Position numbers and translations under genes: made by a program. Source: Basidiobolus ranarum (lineage: Eukaryota; Basidiobolomycota; Basidiobolomycetes; Basidiobolales). From it: a stretch of DNA of 53,944 nt. A model generated the notes under the pieces. The model was given only the letters and a program-made list of their open reading frames with translations. It made no database searches and was not told the origin of the DNA. How positions within the stretch are numbered: the first letter of the stretch is position 1; each line of letters opens with the position of its first letter. The DNA lies in assembly GCA_040143965.1 (NCBI GenBank), contig JASJQH010006889.1:1-53944 (forward strand), in the 5' to 3' direction. This document shows positions 24,658 to 36,700 of this stretch, one piece after another.

Positions 24658-25734
24658 CACATCTTGGAGTATATTGATGGATTCTATTTACAATTGACAC
24701 TGAGGATAGATTGGTTGGTGGCGTGAGTTGGTAGGATTGGTACGAATTTATTCCATGGACTCCCAAATTGGGATTATTCTTTACCTTGAAGAAAGGATTG
24801 CTTTTCATGGAAACTGCCAATGAACTAGATTTCCGGAGTCTCACAGATGGATTCGTTATTTTCTGGCAAATTCAGGATATAGACTAAACACACTTTCGTC
24901 ATGTTTTTTCTCTCAGTTGAGCATGAAGATAGCAGCTTAAGGACATATGTTTGGCGTAAGTTCAACATTCAAGATGTGGGGTTGAGCCGAGTCGAGTCCT
25001 GACAAATTCTGACCAATTCACCAGATGGAAACTAACCCTAGCCCTGACTACTGGTGTAACTTCATCCTAGACTATACTTATCACCAACCCTAACCATGGT
25101 CTCTATCTCAATAGCAGTCTTATCAGATGAGAAGTATTTCGGTATGTTGATGGTTAAAAATACTTGGAATCCCATTACCTCTTGTTCATTTGGATTGTTC
25201 TTAACATTTACGGTGAATCAAGATTAAAGTTACAACTTTTTGGGGGAAGAAAAAAAGATCATTTCAACGCAATACCTGGGTGCTTTCCCTTTTGACCAAA
25301 TCATGGTGATTCGTCTAAACATCTTAAATCTTCTTGACATGGAATCTACGTCATACTTGTATATTTCTATTTACAGAGACTGTGACTGATGTTTCTAGCG
25401 TAACCCTTACCCTAACCCTATCCCAGGCAAATATTCCCAAAGAAATCATCGACATCAACATCGACATTTATCAATTACCATAGGGGAGTGAATTCGGATA
25501 ATTTATGAAAATGCATCATCACACCAAAAGTATATAGTATATAGAATACAGAGGCTATATAATATATAAAATACAAGGCTACATAGAATAAAATACAATA
25601 AGTAAGCCATTACATATGCTGTAGAAAAAGAGGGGAAATGATTAAAAAAATTACATCAAGCGTGTTTCAAAATACCCTATTTTGAATGATTTTGTGACGG
25701 GCTATTGTGATAGGATATGGGATAGAGTGACTGC
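24658..25734. other. Intergenic region with telomere-like motifs
   Basis: About 1.1 kb between the expansin-like gene's TATA box and the stop codon of the Ras GEF gene. I see no gene. Scattered CCCTAA/ACCCTA words occur near 25033, 25085 and 25400-25426, the last with three imperfect copies in a row. These resemble short interstitial telomere repeats or telobox-type elements, but copies are few. Confidence 0.55.
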
Positions 25735-28455
25735 CTATGCTTTAGGCTCACATTGTAGTGAGTATAGATGAAGTTCATCTTCTGAATATGAAGGCATTCC
25801 ATTTTTAATGAACTCGTGAATACGTGGGATCTCTATAAATTCGTATGGTAGTTGCTGATATTGGACAATTTCCCCAAGCATCTTACTGATTAATCGAAAT
25901 TTTGCAAAGTTGATCAAATGTGTCGATTTGCTGGCAGTTGTGGTATCGGTAGACTGTCCATCTCCTTCGGAAAGGTGGGTAGTAATACGCTCCAATGTGG
26001 CCGTGTCTTTTGCATCTTTTTCATTCAGTGGAAGTTTTGGCTTAGTTTGAGGAGTAGAGAAAGCACAACTTTGTGTGTTATTGAAAACCGGAGATGGAAG
26101 ATACACTGTGGGGGTTACTGATATATATGTAGGATTCCCATCTTCAGCAAACACTAGATCGGTCAAGTGGAAGCCAAGATAAGGCAGCACTGGAACGCTA
26201 ACTCCAGTAGCTTGAAGGCATGTACGATAGGTTCGGTGGTTATCGCTTCTTGAGATCACCTTCGCAAGATGTGAGTAGATTTGTAGGTATTTGTTGGGAA
26301 GTGATTTCCATAGTCCTTTCAGCCTTTGAACAGATGATTGCTCTAGCCCAGCAACGATCTCAAAACATCCATTGTAGTTGTGGATCTTTAGACAAATCTG
26401 CGCTGCTTGAATCAATCGTTTGACAATTGTTACTCGGGCGGATGAAGAGTTGGTAGTGACTATTATTCCAGAAATACCATAGGCTATTTTGTTGAACCAC
26501 CGAATAAACCCTGAGAGATGCGGAGTCATTTTCTCTTTTATCGCTCTATCACACCACGAGTGATTGAAGAATTCATTCAAATGTATTGCGAAGAACAAAT
26601 GCTGCTCTAATAATGTTAATTGCTGAGCAAAGTCCTTGGGATCGATATCGGTGATAGACAGTCTCTCTATTGGTCCTCTTGTCTTGCTTGTGTCTACTTT
26701 GTATGATGTTGGAAAAGGAGATGAGGCAATGGGCGGAGTCAATGTCACAGTGCTCATCCCCCAAGATATCTTACTGATCGAGTCTGAACCATCTTCCATT
26801 TGGACGAAGCGGTGATACAGACTCTGAGACGTATCATCAGCTCCTTTACTGGGAAGTAGTAGCCATCCAATTGGAATAATATCTCGCTCTCCCATCTTTT
26901 CATATACAGAGTCAGCAAACTTCGTACGTTTTTCGTCACATGCCACCACTTCCTCGAGAAAAAGAAGAACCAGTTCAGTCATCTCTCGACTGAGAGAGAA
27001 GTCCTCACAAAAAAGATCGATCCATTTCTTAAAAGTGTTGAGTACACGGAGCTGAATGATATTATCCCATTCATCCTGTTTAGCCATTGTATCGGGTATC
27101 TGCTCATCCTCCATCCTGTCTTGTGCTCTTTTTGTGATGTTAATTGTACTATTCAGATATCGGATTATCAATAGTCGAGTAACATCTAAGGGATCCGCAA
27201 AATAGCGATAAGTGCGCAAAAAGTCCATTATGTAATTGGGATCATTTTGACCTTCACAAGCCAACATTCGAACCAAGTAACGAAGAGAAGAAGCCCTTAC
27301 CATAGCTTTGCCAGTTTGCGATTCTAGAATCACCTCATGTGATGCATCATCTAAATCTGATGGCCACATTATATATGAAGGGGCCAAAGGATCTGTAGGA
27401 GTAGATGTGTTTGGAGAGGAAGCTCCAGAGGTATGTTCTTCTTCTAAGGAGACTGACTCCACTGCTTCAGGGTCTTCCCTAGGGGTAAGATGAGAAGGAT
27501 AATGGTCCGAAAAGTTGTTAACGGAAGCAGATTCTTCATCCTCTAGGCCTTGAAGGTCTGTGCTAATAATTTCAACTTTTAGCTTGTTCAAGAGAAGTGG
27601 TGAAATAAGGCATAAGAGTGAGTTTCCAATAGTTCTATCATATACTTTGATATCTCCAAGAGCCTTGATCGATTCTTTACCCCTAAAAAATGGCAAATCT
27701 GAGGATGTCGTGGCCGGGGACACTGGTGGAGTGAAATCAGGTCGCCATACTCGAGCAAGACGCGGTGGAGTACTTCCCAGTATGTGCGGATCCGAAGCCA
27801 ATGAACTAGAGTTGCTTTGAGTACTATCACACCGTTTACGAAGAAAGTATGGTTCACTTGAGGCACTTTCAAAGCTCCCTGAGGAGACTGAGGACGAGTC
27901 ATCCTCCAACTCTAAAGAGTCGGATTCTTGAAGAGCTTGATTGATGCTATTTGAATGGAATTTGGAATTTAACGGCGACTGTAATGGACTGGATGGTTTG
28001 GCTTTGGTTGAAGAGTTGGAAAGTCTAGGTGACCCGAGTGATTTATGGATTGGAATAGCATCACTAGTTGCACTTTTTTTTAGCAATGGAGGTGAGATAC
28101 TTTGATGAGATGTGTCTTCGGGATAGTTGAGACTTTTGGTTACTAGGGATTTAGCTCCCTTCTGAGCAAAACTACTCCTATACCTTAAGTTCTCGGTGGA
28201 TTTTGAATGTAGCAAGCTATATCCTGAATTCGTAGAGCTTCTGATGAAGTTCGTTGGGAGAGTGGATGAATATGGGATGTCCGATTTATCTTTGAACAAC
28301 TGGAACGTATTTAAAGAAGAGGTTCTCTGTGGAAACTCTTGGGGTGGAACGGGCTTACTGCTAGAAGACATTGAAAGGGATTTCACTTTTTTTGGCAATC
28401 TATCTTTGGTTACACTTACAGGATCTACTTTGTTGCCTCTAGCAACCAAAAACAT
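25735..28455 (-). CDS. Ras guanine nucleotide exchange factor (CDC25 family)
   Basis: Activates Ras-type GTPases by promoting GDP release; in fungi this governs cAMP signalling and polarity. A single exon encodes 906 residues. The first 360 are serine/proline-rich and probably disordered. The REM (RasGEF N) domain lies at about 383-500 (LRYLVRMLACEG, DFLRTYRYFADP). The catalytic CDC25 domain lies at about 604-890. It shows DPKDFAQQLTLLEQHLF, HLSGFIRWFNKI, NYNGCFEIVAGLEQSSVQRLKGLW, VPVLPYLGFHLTDLVFAEDGNP and INFAKFRLISKMLGEI. Between EDGNPTY and INFAKFR sits an insertion of about 68 polar residues (779-846). No SH3 domain is visible, unlike yeast Cdc25. ATG at 28455 is the first in frame, though an upstream exon cannot be excluded. 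Confidence 0.93.
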   Translation of the reverse strand: MFLVARGNKVDPVSVTKDRLPKKVKSLSMSSSSKPVPPQEFPQRTSSLNTFQLFKDKSDIPYSSTLPTNFIRSSTNSGYSLLHSKSTENLRYRSSFAQKGAKSLVTKSLNYPEDTSHQSISPPLLKKSATSDAIPIHKSLGSPRLSNSSTKAKPSSPLQSPLNSKFHSNSINQALQESDSLELEDDSSSVSSGSFESASSEPYFLRKRCDSTQSNSSSLASDPHILGSTPPRLARVWRPDFTPPVSPATTSSDLPFFRGKESIKALGDIKVYDRTIGNSLLCLISPLLLNKLKVEIISTDLQGLEDEESASVNNFSDHYPSHLTPREDPEAVESVSLEEEHTSGASSPNTSTPTDPLAPSYIMWPSDLDDASHEVILESQTGKAMVRASSLRYLVRMLACEGQNDPNYIMDFLRTYRYFADPLDVTRLLIIRYLNSTINITKRAQDRMEDEQIPDTMAKQDEWDNIIQLRVLNTFKKWIDLFCEDFSLSREMTELVLLFLEEVVACDEKRTKFADSVYEKMGERDIIPIGWLLLPSKGADDTSQSLYHRFVQMEDGSDSISKISWGMSTVTLTPPIASSPFPTSYKVDTSKTRGPIERLSITDIDPKDFAQQLTLLEQHLFFAIHLNEFFNHSWCDRAIKEKMTPHLSGFIRWFNKIAYGISGIIVTTNSSSARVTIVKRLIQAAQICLKIHNYNGCFEIVAGLEQSSVQRLKGLWKSLPNKYLQIYSHLAKVISRSDNHRTYRTCLQATGVSVPVLPYLGFHLTDLVFAEDGNPTYISVTPTVYLPSPVFNNTQSCAFSTPQTKPKLPLNEKDAKDTATLERITTHLSEGDGQSTDTTTASKSTHLINFAKFRLISKMLGEIVQYQQLPYEFIEIPRIHEFIKNGMPSYSEDELHLYSLQCEPKA

Positions 28456-29879
28456 AACATACAGAGAGCAAAAACGTAGCGCAAGATCTCAATCCAACCT
28501 CTGGAACTGAGAATTGAAAATCAGAATAGTATTGGGGATGGAAATGTAGAGATCTGTTCTGGGAGCTGTTCTGATTTATCTTCTAATTGCTCTAATAATT
28601 GTGGTCTAAATGAGTGTTAGTCGCCCTGCGAACAAATGTAGCGTTAGGAAGGTTAAATGAGGGATTTGGGAAGGCAAAGGAGACGTTTAAGAGAGAGGAA
28701 ATAGAGCGCTGAACATTAAAAGGAAAAGCGGGAGTCAAGAAAATAGGTAGCCTATAGTGACAATCGGAACTTTATCAAACGTAGAGTCGGGAAAGCAGGG
28801 GGGCTGTTATTATGATAAGTACAAATACCCTGTAAGATTTAGGGGCTAGAGTCAGGGAGGTATCAATGACCACCTAGAGACAGAATACTATGCACAAATA
28901 ATACCTTGCTGAGCATTTAAGGAACTGTGTCATGTACCTAGGAGATATGTTAAACCTTGACTGATTGGTTGAGGCACAAGACAAGCATTCATGAAGTAAT
29001 TGATCTAGTACTTAGACTTAGCCCAAGTTCTCCTTCGCTGACGGTTCCCTGTCATGTTGTTAAAGGTAACTGTTCAAATAGTGAATTTCGTAGTTTCTAT
29101 CGCAAAGGACATGACCACTAGAACCGGTTTCATCACCGCGCTTATTTAAATCGAATGCTGACATCAATTTGAAGAAGCCATCTCGAATCAAACCATTAAT
29201 GGAAGCCCACATGGCTAGCAATATACCATTGACAACGCTCCATCAGTCTCTCTTGCTAAACAGCTTGGAATTCACTCTAGGGCTAGGGTAGCATTCAGTG
29301 CGAAACATTTAATATATTCTAACCATGCATTAGGCGTATATTGGGCGTGTATCGGATTAAGCGTGTATTAGATTATTTTCTAGACCAGACCAGTTACGCA
29401 AAGAACCTTTTAATACTTAGTACATATGGTCTAACACATTGTGATGAGATGTTACTATTTTGATAGAGGTTCCGTCCATATGTGTACATCAGTGACTTCT
29501 CTATTAGCAGTCATTAAACCAAATTCATGACTGTCTTCATCCTTTTTGGCTTCAAGATGATTTCAATTACACCGAGAAGATTGAAGGTTCCATCTGGTGA
29601 CTTTTTCATACGATTTATTTAAGAGCAGAAAAATAACAATGCAAGTCCGCATCAAAAAGAATTGAAAAAGGTTGAGAAGCTAAATTCTCCAAGGAATTAA
29701 GTAAGAGGATGCTGAGAGTAGTTGACTAGGGTAAAAGGACAGGTTTTCTTGGGAACGAAGTGAAAAGTAATATAGACACAAGTGATTGGTTGTTTAAAGA
29801 TGCGGTCAAGAAAAGATTGAAATCTTATGAAAATAACAGAAACGGTAATACAAAAGAAATATAGAAATAAACAAGTTAT
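28456..29879. other. Intergenic region without a gene
   Basis: About 1.4 kb of AT-rich DNA upstream of the Ras GEF gene and downstream of the Sts1 gene. I found no open frame with family signatures, no RNA gene and no repeat. Confidence 0.6.
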
Positions 29880-31063
29880 CTAAAAACCAGTTAACGCTGA
29901 AATTCTAGCTTGGGCAAAGTTGTGAGCTGGAACAATCCCGATGATCCAACCAAGCTTCATCTTGAAGTCCTCAACAGCATCGGCAAAGGTTCCATTGGAC
30001 TCGGTGTTATGCAAATCAAGACTATAAAGGCAAAATTGGTTAACTATATTCTGGTTGTACTTTATATTGTGAATCTTACTTTCTAGCCCAATCGCCCACA
30101 ACAAGCTGACCATAGATTCGACCTTCTCCCAGCTTACTAGCCGCGTCCTCAATGGCTTTTCTCCAATAGATGGCAATACGAGCATAAAGAGATTGCTTCA
30201 ACTTTTGATGTTTCGCATCGTCCCAATTTGGAAGACGATGAATAAAACTCGTAGCGGTATGTAGATATGAAAACGTCGTTGTGGGGAACTCCTCGTCCGA
30301 AGTAAAGTGACAGGCATATTCTAAAATCGCATCCTATATACAATCGTTAATTGCAAATTCATTGTATTCATGACTTACAAGGAACTAACCTGAATCTCAA
30401 TTAATACATGGTGGACACGGTTGAATGTATAAGGATCCCGGCCGGGCCCAAACTTGCTATATGGAAAGCTTTCCTGAAGTTTCCTTTCGAGGTTTGATAA
30501 GAGATTTGTAACCGACTGAATGGTTGGTTTGGGGACATAAGACGAAATCTCATTCTTTAACTGAGGATTATTATCAATGAGTTGGGTAATCACAGATAAT
30601 AGTTGACTTCTATCGAGCGGCTCTATTGGATTAAAAATTTTCGTTAAAATAGAGTTGACGGGCTTTAAGAAATAAAAGCATCATACCTAGCAATTTGTTG
30701 AGAGGAAGATGGCGAGTTAGACTTGAACGAAGTTTCTTCACAGGGTTGTATTGGTCCATTTCATCAACGTTGGTTCGCGTGACAGAATATTCAGCGGAAT
30801 CCTCATCTGAACCATCATCACGCATATGCTCATCAAAACTAGTTTTTCGCTTTCGACCTGTTGTTTATATACACGTATTTTTAATGAACGAAGAACAAAA
30901 AGAAAATAGTAGAGTCCATAATGGAAAATAGCTGACCTCTAGTGTACTCTAGATTTCTGATGATTGGGCTCCTTTGTGGTGAGAAACTTAGAGGCTTCTG
31001 GAGGAAAGGAGAATTTTGTGGAGAATGAACAGGAAAGCAAGGAGAATGTGAAGCTTCAGACAT
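29880..31063 (-). CDS. STS1: Nuclear proteasome tether Sts1/Cut8
   Basis: Anchors 26S proteasomes at the nucleus and nuclear envelope; needed for mitotic protein turnover. Five exons join in phase: 30937-31063, 30687-30857, 30390-30622, 30080-30333 and 29880-30021. They give 308 residues. The N-terminus is serine/proline-rich and followed by a basic GRKRK stretch, a likely nuclear signal near residue 43. In fission yeast Cut8 the N-terminal lysines are ubiquitinated to bind the proteasome. The core matches the family: LDRSQLLSVITQLIDNNPQL, VPKPTIQSVTNLLSNLE, ESFPYSKFG, YTFNRVHHVLIE, ATSFIHRLPNWDD, and a C-terminal six-helix bundle ending near DFKMKLGWIIG. The start is the first ATG of the open frame. 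Confidence 0.9.
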
Positions 31064-31468
31064 GATTAAAGTCGTGTATGTGCAAAGAAAATTACAAATG
31101 AAATAAAGGTCAGTGGAGTAGAAATGAAAGGAGGAAGATAATAAAGATCGAATCAAAACTAGAAATTATTTGTAGTGGGGGGGATAATAGGGTTACTTTT
31201 ATGATTGAGCTGACGTACAGCCAATGTTTCGCAAGGGTTCGCAAGGGTAAGATTTCAGTTTTTTTTCTCATTTTATGGCTCTTATTAGTTAGCTAGGGAA
31301 TGTAGTTCCAGAACACTAGGCAACATGTGCGAATAGTAACTGATTTCGCGGCTGCTACGAATTGGAATTACCAATAAAAACTGCGGCACTGCAAGAGGCA
31401 GCACATCACGCGAAAATTTAGTCATAGCCCTCAAAATCATCAGGAATGCGCAATTATCGAAGATCTTG
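31064..31468. other. Intergenic, Sts1 promoter
   Basis: About 400 bases between the Sts1 start and the doubtful ORF at 31469. It contains G- and T-runs (near 31177-31185 and 31258-31266) but no gene I can support. Confidence 0.5.
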
Positions 31469-31870
31469 TTATGTATACAAATAGGTGCATATAATCAATA
31501 CGAATCTGGGATTTTTCGCCCGAAAGCTTAATATTTCTACTGCGCTGATTATATGAAACGATTTATGGGAAGGTTTCATTTCACTTCCACACCCAGAAAA
31601 ATGGCCATGATATTTGATCGCATTCTCTGCATTAAAGGATGGGAAATCAGATAACATCGATTGTAACCAAAGCTGGATAAGGCTGGAATATGGCTCGAAT
31701 ACTCCTTCGTATTGTTTGCAAATGAATGCACGATCATTCACGCAGATTTCTTGGATATGAATGAGATCGATCTTAGCGTCGTCAATCTCAGTATATGTAT
31801 GTTGGATATATTTATGTTGGATTATGTTGTCACGATTCGGATCATTATCAGCGTTAGTTGTGAATGCCAT
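31469..31870 (-). CDS. Doubtful small ORF
   Basis: An uninterrupted frame from ATG at 31870 encodes 133 residues (MAFTTNADNDPNRD...). The middle is acidic and histidine-containing, with LIQLWLQSMLSDFPSF as a possible helix. I see no signal peptide, membrane segment or known motif. It sits next to a 31-bp direct repeat and far from other genes. Length alone is only weak support in AT-rich DNA, so it may be a lineage-specific gene or chance. Confidence 0.3.
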   Translation of the reverse strand: MAFTTNADNDPNRDNIIQHKYIQHTYTEIDDAKIDLIHIQEICVNDRAFICKQYEGVFEPYSSLIQLWLQSMLSDFPSFNAENAIKYHGHFSGCGSEMKPSHKSFHIISAVEILSFRAKNPRFVLIICTYLYT

Positions 31871-31928
31871 ACTTAGCTGAAATGTGTTGATTTGTGAGAT
31901 TATGGTAAGACTAGCCAAGGTGATGGGT

Positions 31929-32003
31929 CAATACGGTGCTCTATAATGGTGTCTCTTATCAATACGGTGCTCTATAATGGTGTCTCTTATCAATACGGTG
32001 CTT
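31929..32003. repeat. 31-bp direct repeat, 2.4 copies
   Basis: Two identical 31-base copies, each starting CAATACGGTGCTCTATAATG (31929-31959 and 31960-31990), plus the first 12 bases of a third. Identity of the two full copies points to recent duplication. It lies just upstream of the small minus-strand ORF. Confidence 0.9.
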
Positions 32004-32353
32004 TATGCTCCTTAAGCGTTGTTGTTGCACATTCTATTATTAGTGGTCTAACTGTGATGTTAACACACTGAATGGTGTCTTGGCGATGATTTGATACCCA
32101 TTGCATTGAATGTAGAGGAAGAATGTAGGGCAATTAGCTCTGTTCTGAATATATGCTATGATGAAAATGATGCAAGATACAATAAAATCAATCACTCGAC
32201 AAAGGATGAAGCACGTACTATGTTCAAATATGATCCCGACATAATGATTGACTTCGGATTTCTAATTGTTGTATGCTTAGGTTGCAGCAGCTACTGAACT
32301 CAAATTTCCTTCACTAAGCCTAACCCACCACGTCGGTAGCGCCCATCCTGAGG

Positions 32354-32361
32354 ATATATAT
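32354..32361 (+). promoter_or_regulatory. TATA-like box of the CCCH gene
   Basis: TATATATA about 112-119 bases upstream of the CCCH zinc-finger start codon. A pyrimidine-rich stretch (about 32392-32425) follows, as is common around fungal transcription starts. Assignment is by position only. Confidence 0.45.
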
Positions 32362-32472
32362 ACTCGGGTGCTTCCTTCGAACTAATTCGTATCTCGACTT
32401 CTCGCCTCAATTTCCTGTTTCAACTAAAAAATACTCTTTTTGAACTATCCTTATACATCTACGTCTTTAAGA

Positions 32473-33402
32473 ATGGTCTACTCCTCTGTATTCGACATGA
32501 ACGCCACCCACAACAAAGTCAACCAAAGTTTTGAGCAAACACGTCTTACTAACGATGAGATTCAAATGGCTTTCATCCCAAATCTTGACGATGTATTTGC
32601 TGACATGAGTTTGTGGAGACCAGAGCATCGCGGTGTGACTACCAATGGCCCATCTCAACAACTACCATCAATCAACCGCGCATTTGATGTCAAAGGGTTC
32701 CATAAGAGTATTCCTCAACCAAGCCTACCCAAACAAAATATCAAGGATGTCGCGCTTTATAAAACTGAGATGTGTAGGTCGTTTGAAGAAACGGGAAGTT
32801 GCCGGTAAGTATATGTCGGAAATTTTATTTACTTATTATATGATCATTAAAATCGATCATTTCTCTCATGTTTCTGTAGTTATGGCGAGAAATGTCAATT
32901 CGCACATGGAGCTTCGGAGCTTCGTGTAGTTAGAAGACACCCAAAATACAAGACACAATACTGCCGTACCTTCTGGGAGCAAGGATGTTGCCCATATGGA
33001 AAACGCTGCTGCTTCATCCATAGCGAAGAGGAAGTTCCTAGTTTTGAGTCGCATATTTCGAAGGTCCAGCAGACTCCTCCAACTCCAGTGATATCTTCCG
33101 TAGAAAAGAGTTCTTCCACCAACCTGCAAAAGAATCTCAAAGCCGAATGGGTGAAGACTTCGAAAGCGATTGGGCATTCCTGGGAGAAGCCTTCTATTAC
33201 TCCCTACCCTGCTGGTTTCCAGTTATTTAATGGCTTTGATAGCAATAGAAGTCAACCAGTATCGCGCCCCGTTGCAACCGCCTCTTTTCTTCATGGTGAG
33301 TGGTCACCTTTTAGTGGACTTGAAAAATCAAGGAAGCTTTCTATTTCCTCTATCAACCAAGAACTCCCAGAACGTTTATCTGCTTTTACTCAATTCTTTT
33401 AA
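32473..33402 (+). CDS. Tandem CCCH zinc-finger protein (TIS11/Zfs1 type)
   Basis: RNA-binding protein that should recognise AU-rich elements in mRNA 3' ends and recruit deadenylation, as TTP/TIS11, Zfs1 and Cth2 do. Two exons, 32473-32804 and 32880-33402, give 284 residues. Two fingers have exact C-x8-C-x5-C-x3-H spacing: [20 protein letters not shown] and [20 protein letters not shown]. Each has the family lead-in YKTEMC or YKTQYC, and the linker between them has the normal length. The intron lies inside finger 1, between the second cysteine and YGEK, so splicing is needed for function. The N-terminal 100 residues and the serine-rich C-terminus are probably disordered and may bind decay factors. 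Confidence 0.93.
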
Positions 33403-33764
33403 AAGAACATTAACCTCGTGTATTTAAACAGTTTCAAAAAGCTGTTTCATATTGATTTTCACTCATGGCCTTAGATATTTCTAAAGTGTCCTTAATTTTG
33501 CATCATTTCTCAAGCAATATTGGCGTTCACTTCACGATTCTTAGAACAGGTTATCATTGTTCCTTCGATTCATTCCACATGATATCCTTTAGATGTTACT
33601 TTATTTTCATAATAAACTATGTTTCCGATTAGACATACATTTGTGATGGTTAGAAATTCAATTCGCCTATATAAATAAGGTTACAAAATTTTGCCCATAT
33701 TTTGATATAACCATTATTATTCAATTAATGGATATTCCTTTTACACTTGCTATTATCGTTATAT
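33403..33764. other. Intergenic between CCCH gene and MTR4
   Basis: About 360 very AT-rich bases with the CCCH gene 3' end and the MTR4 promoter. Several TATATAAAT/ATATAT words lie near 33668-33765. No gene is visible. Confidence 0.55.
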
Positions 33765-36700
33765 ATGTTCGCCGAAGAAACGGACACTTTTTTTGAGGTG
33801 TTCACAGAAAACCCAGAAGTAGATTTTCTGTTACCAGGTGTTTCTAAGAAACGAAAGACATTACCCTTGTTAGAACCAAGTTATAACCAAGTGAGGCAAA
33901 GAAGAGATGGATCGCCTGATTTGAAATACAAACCGACAGTTATCTTGCAAGATGAATTCGTTAAGGATCGAGAATGTGAGGTCAATTTTGCAGATCCTTT
34001 AAACACTAATCTGGAAAAGAATCCTAGTGAATTGCTAACTTTAAGTCATAAGGTAGCATTGACGCGTGCTAATTTTCTACAGCGTTTACAATTCTTACAA
34101 TTATCTTTAATTAGGCTTATCATAAAGCTGCAGTACCTGTCGACCACACATATATTCCTTTGGACAAACATGAATTTTCTCATCCACCAAAATTCGGGTT
34201 TAAACTCGATCCTTTTCAAGATTTAGCTTGTCGTTGTGTCGAAAGAGATGAGTCAGTATTAGTTAGTGCACACACAAGTGCTGGAAAAACTGTGATAGCC
34301 GAGTATGCCATTGATCATAGCATTCGAAACCAACAGCGGATAATCTACACTAGCCCCATCAAGGTTCTAGTTTAGTCTATTCCTCCTCAGTTAGAAGAGC
34401 TTTAGTAAACGAACAATGTTTCTATTCTAGGCACTAAGTAATCAAAAGTATAACGATTTTCGAGAGAAATATTCGGATGTTGGACTGCTTACGGGAGACG
34501 TAGTACATAATGAAAATGCACAATGTTTAGTAATGACAACTGAGGTAAAGATACTTCGAATTTATTGTAGGAAATCATGTCACTTACTCTTGAAAACCCT
34601 GGATCTGTCAGATTCTTCGTAGTATGATTTTTCAAAGTCCCGCTTTATTGAATGAGGTTGCTTGGGTTATATTTGATGAGGTTCATTATATGCAACACAG
34701 AGGTAGAAGAGAGGAATAACTGCACTATGTTATATATCAAATCAGTAATCGAGATCTCAATCTTTATCCTAGAGCGTGGCCTGGTTTGGGAAGAGTCGAT
34801 CATACTTCTTCCTAGTCATATTCGGTGTGTGTTCCTGTCAGCCACCATTCCAAACGCCGGGGAATTTATTCAATGGGTGTGCAAAACCCGTCAACAGGTA
34901 GAATTGCTATGAACTATGAACGAAAAGAGCTTATTCTAACGAACTCCTCGGATAATATAGCCTTGTCATGTAGTTCATATTGATTATCGTCCTACCCCTT
35001 TGCAGTACTACGTATATCCTTCTGGAGGAGATGGTATCTACATGGTGATGGATGAGAATAAACAGTTCAATGAAAGGAATTTCGAAAAAGCGCTTACCTG
35101 CTTGGATAATGTATTAGAGCCTGACATTCTCTCAAAAGCAAAGCCTGTGAAGAAAGGAAAAAGTATGACTAAGACCTCTTTGTATTCATAATTCTCCGTA
35201 CTAAACCTATTGTTTAAAGCCCCTGCTGAGATCCAAAAACTTCTGGGCATGATTATCACCAAAAACCAATATCCTGCCATTATCTTTGCTTTCAATCGCC
35301 GAGAAGTAGAGGCATGTGCATATGCTATGAATGATCTCAGTCTTCTTACTGAAGATGAGATTGACAAAGTGGAAAAAATATTCAATAGCGGCATCGAGAG
35401 TGGGCTGAAGGAGTGCGATCGATCTTTATCCCAAGTTGAACGAATGTTGCCTTTGCTCAGACAAGGAGTCGGGTTTCATCATTCGGGGTTACTTCCAATT
35501 CTTCGAGAGCTTATCGAGATTATGTTCCAAGAAGGGCTAATCAAGGTAAACATACTTTTTCTCTCACATGTTAGGAAGTACTGACCTGTCATTTTAGCTC
35601 TTATTTGCCACAGAAACATTCTCCATTGGGTTGAATATGCCGGCAAAAACTGTCATATTCTCTTCTATTCGGAAATATGACGGTATCACCAACCGCTGGG
35701 TAAATATGTCTGAAGGAATGTTGACTTGAGCTGCTCACTAAACACACCATTCTTATTTCCATAACGCGTAGCTTACACCCGGGGAATTTATCCAGATGAG
35801 TGGACGTGCTGGGCGACGAGGAGTTGACGATCGTGGATTGGTTATCATGTTTTTGGATGCTAAGATTCCACCTGAAGCGACTAGAGAGATGCTCGAAGTA
35901 CATATACATCTACGTCGATGGTCTGCCATGCTTGTTTAACTGATCTTGTTTATAAAGGGAGATGCACCTCCGCTAAATTCCGCTTTTCATCTAACTTACG
36001 CAACCATTCTTAATTTAATGAGATGTAACACTACTCAGCCAGAGTCCATATTAGAGCAGTCATTCTATCGCTTCCAAAATAGTATTCGTCAGCCTGAACT
36101 TACTCAAGGTATAGGGGGTTTCATTTTGTTGTACGAAATACAACCCTCACTAACAGACTACTCTCTCAGAACTCTGCGAGTTATCACAACAATATGAAGC
36201 TTCGAAGATGGTAGAGTCACAGAGTATCGCACAATACTTTGAGATCCGACAAAAACTTGATCAATACTCTCAAGATCTTCGAAACATCATCTATCATCCG
36301 ATTTATGTCAAGAAGTTCATTCAAAAAGGGCGTTTGGTACGAGTGGAATATAAGGGGCGTGATTTAGGCTGGGGGTGTTTGACTCGTGCTCTGAACTATC
36401 CCCAGACTAAAGGAAAGGTAGCGAAGCCAGCATTTCTTTTAGCAAATAGCCTCGGAAATCTCACTTTTTATATTGTAGAGTTCAAAAGAACAAATCATCG
36501 ATCCTTACGACTTTAAGAGAAGCTCGTTATACATTGTCGAAGTGCTGATATATTGTGCCTCTGGGACAGTTATCACAGTGGATCCTAACTTTTGTGCTAC
36601 CAATATAGAACCGTGTCCTGTCGGCGAGAGTGGAGTAATGACCCCAGTTTCTCTGCCCCTATCTGCTCTTGTAGAGGTCAGTTCTCTACGGATCTTTTTA

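Noticed and set aside
32091-32297. Plus-strand frame of 68 codons
   Set aside because: Short, no family motif, and lies in the AT-rich upstream region of the CCCH gene.
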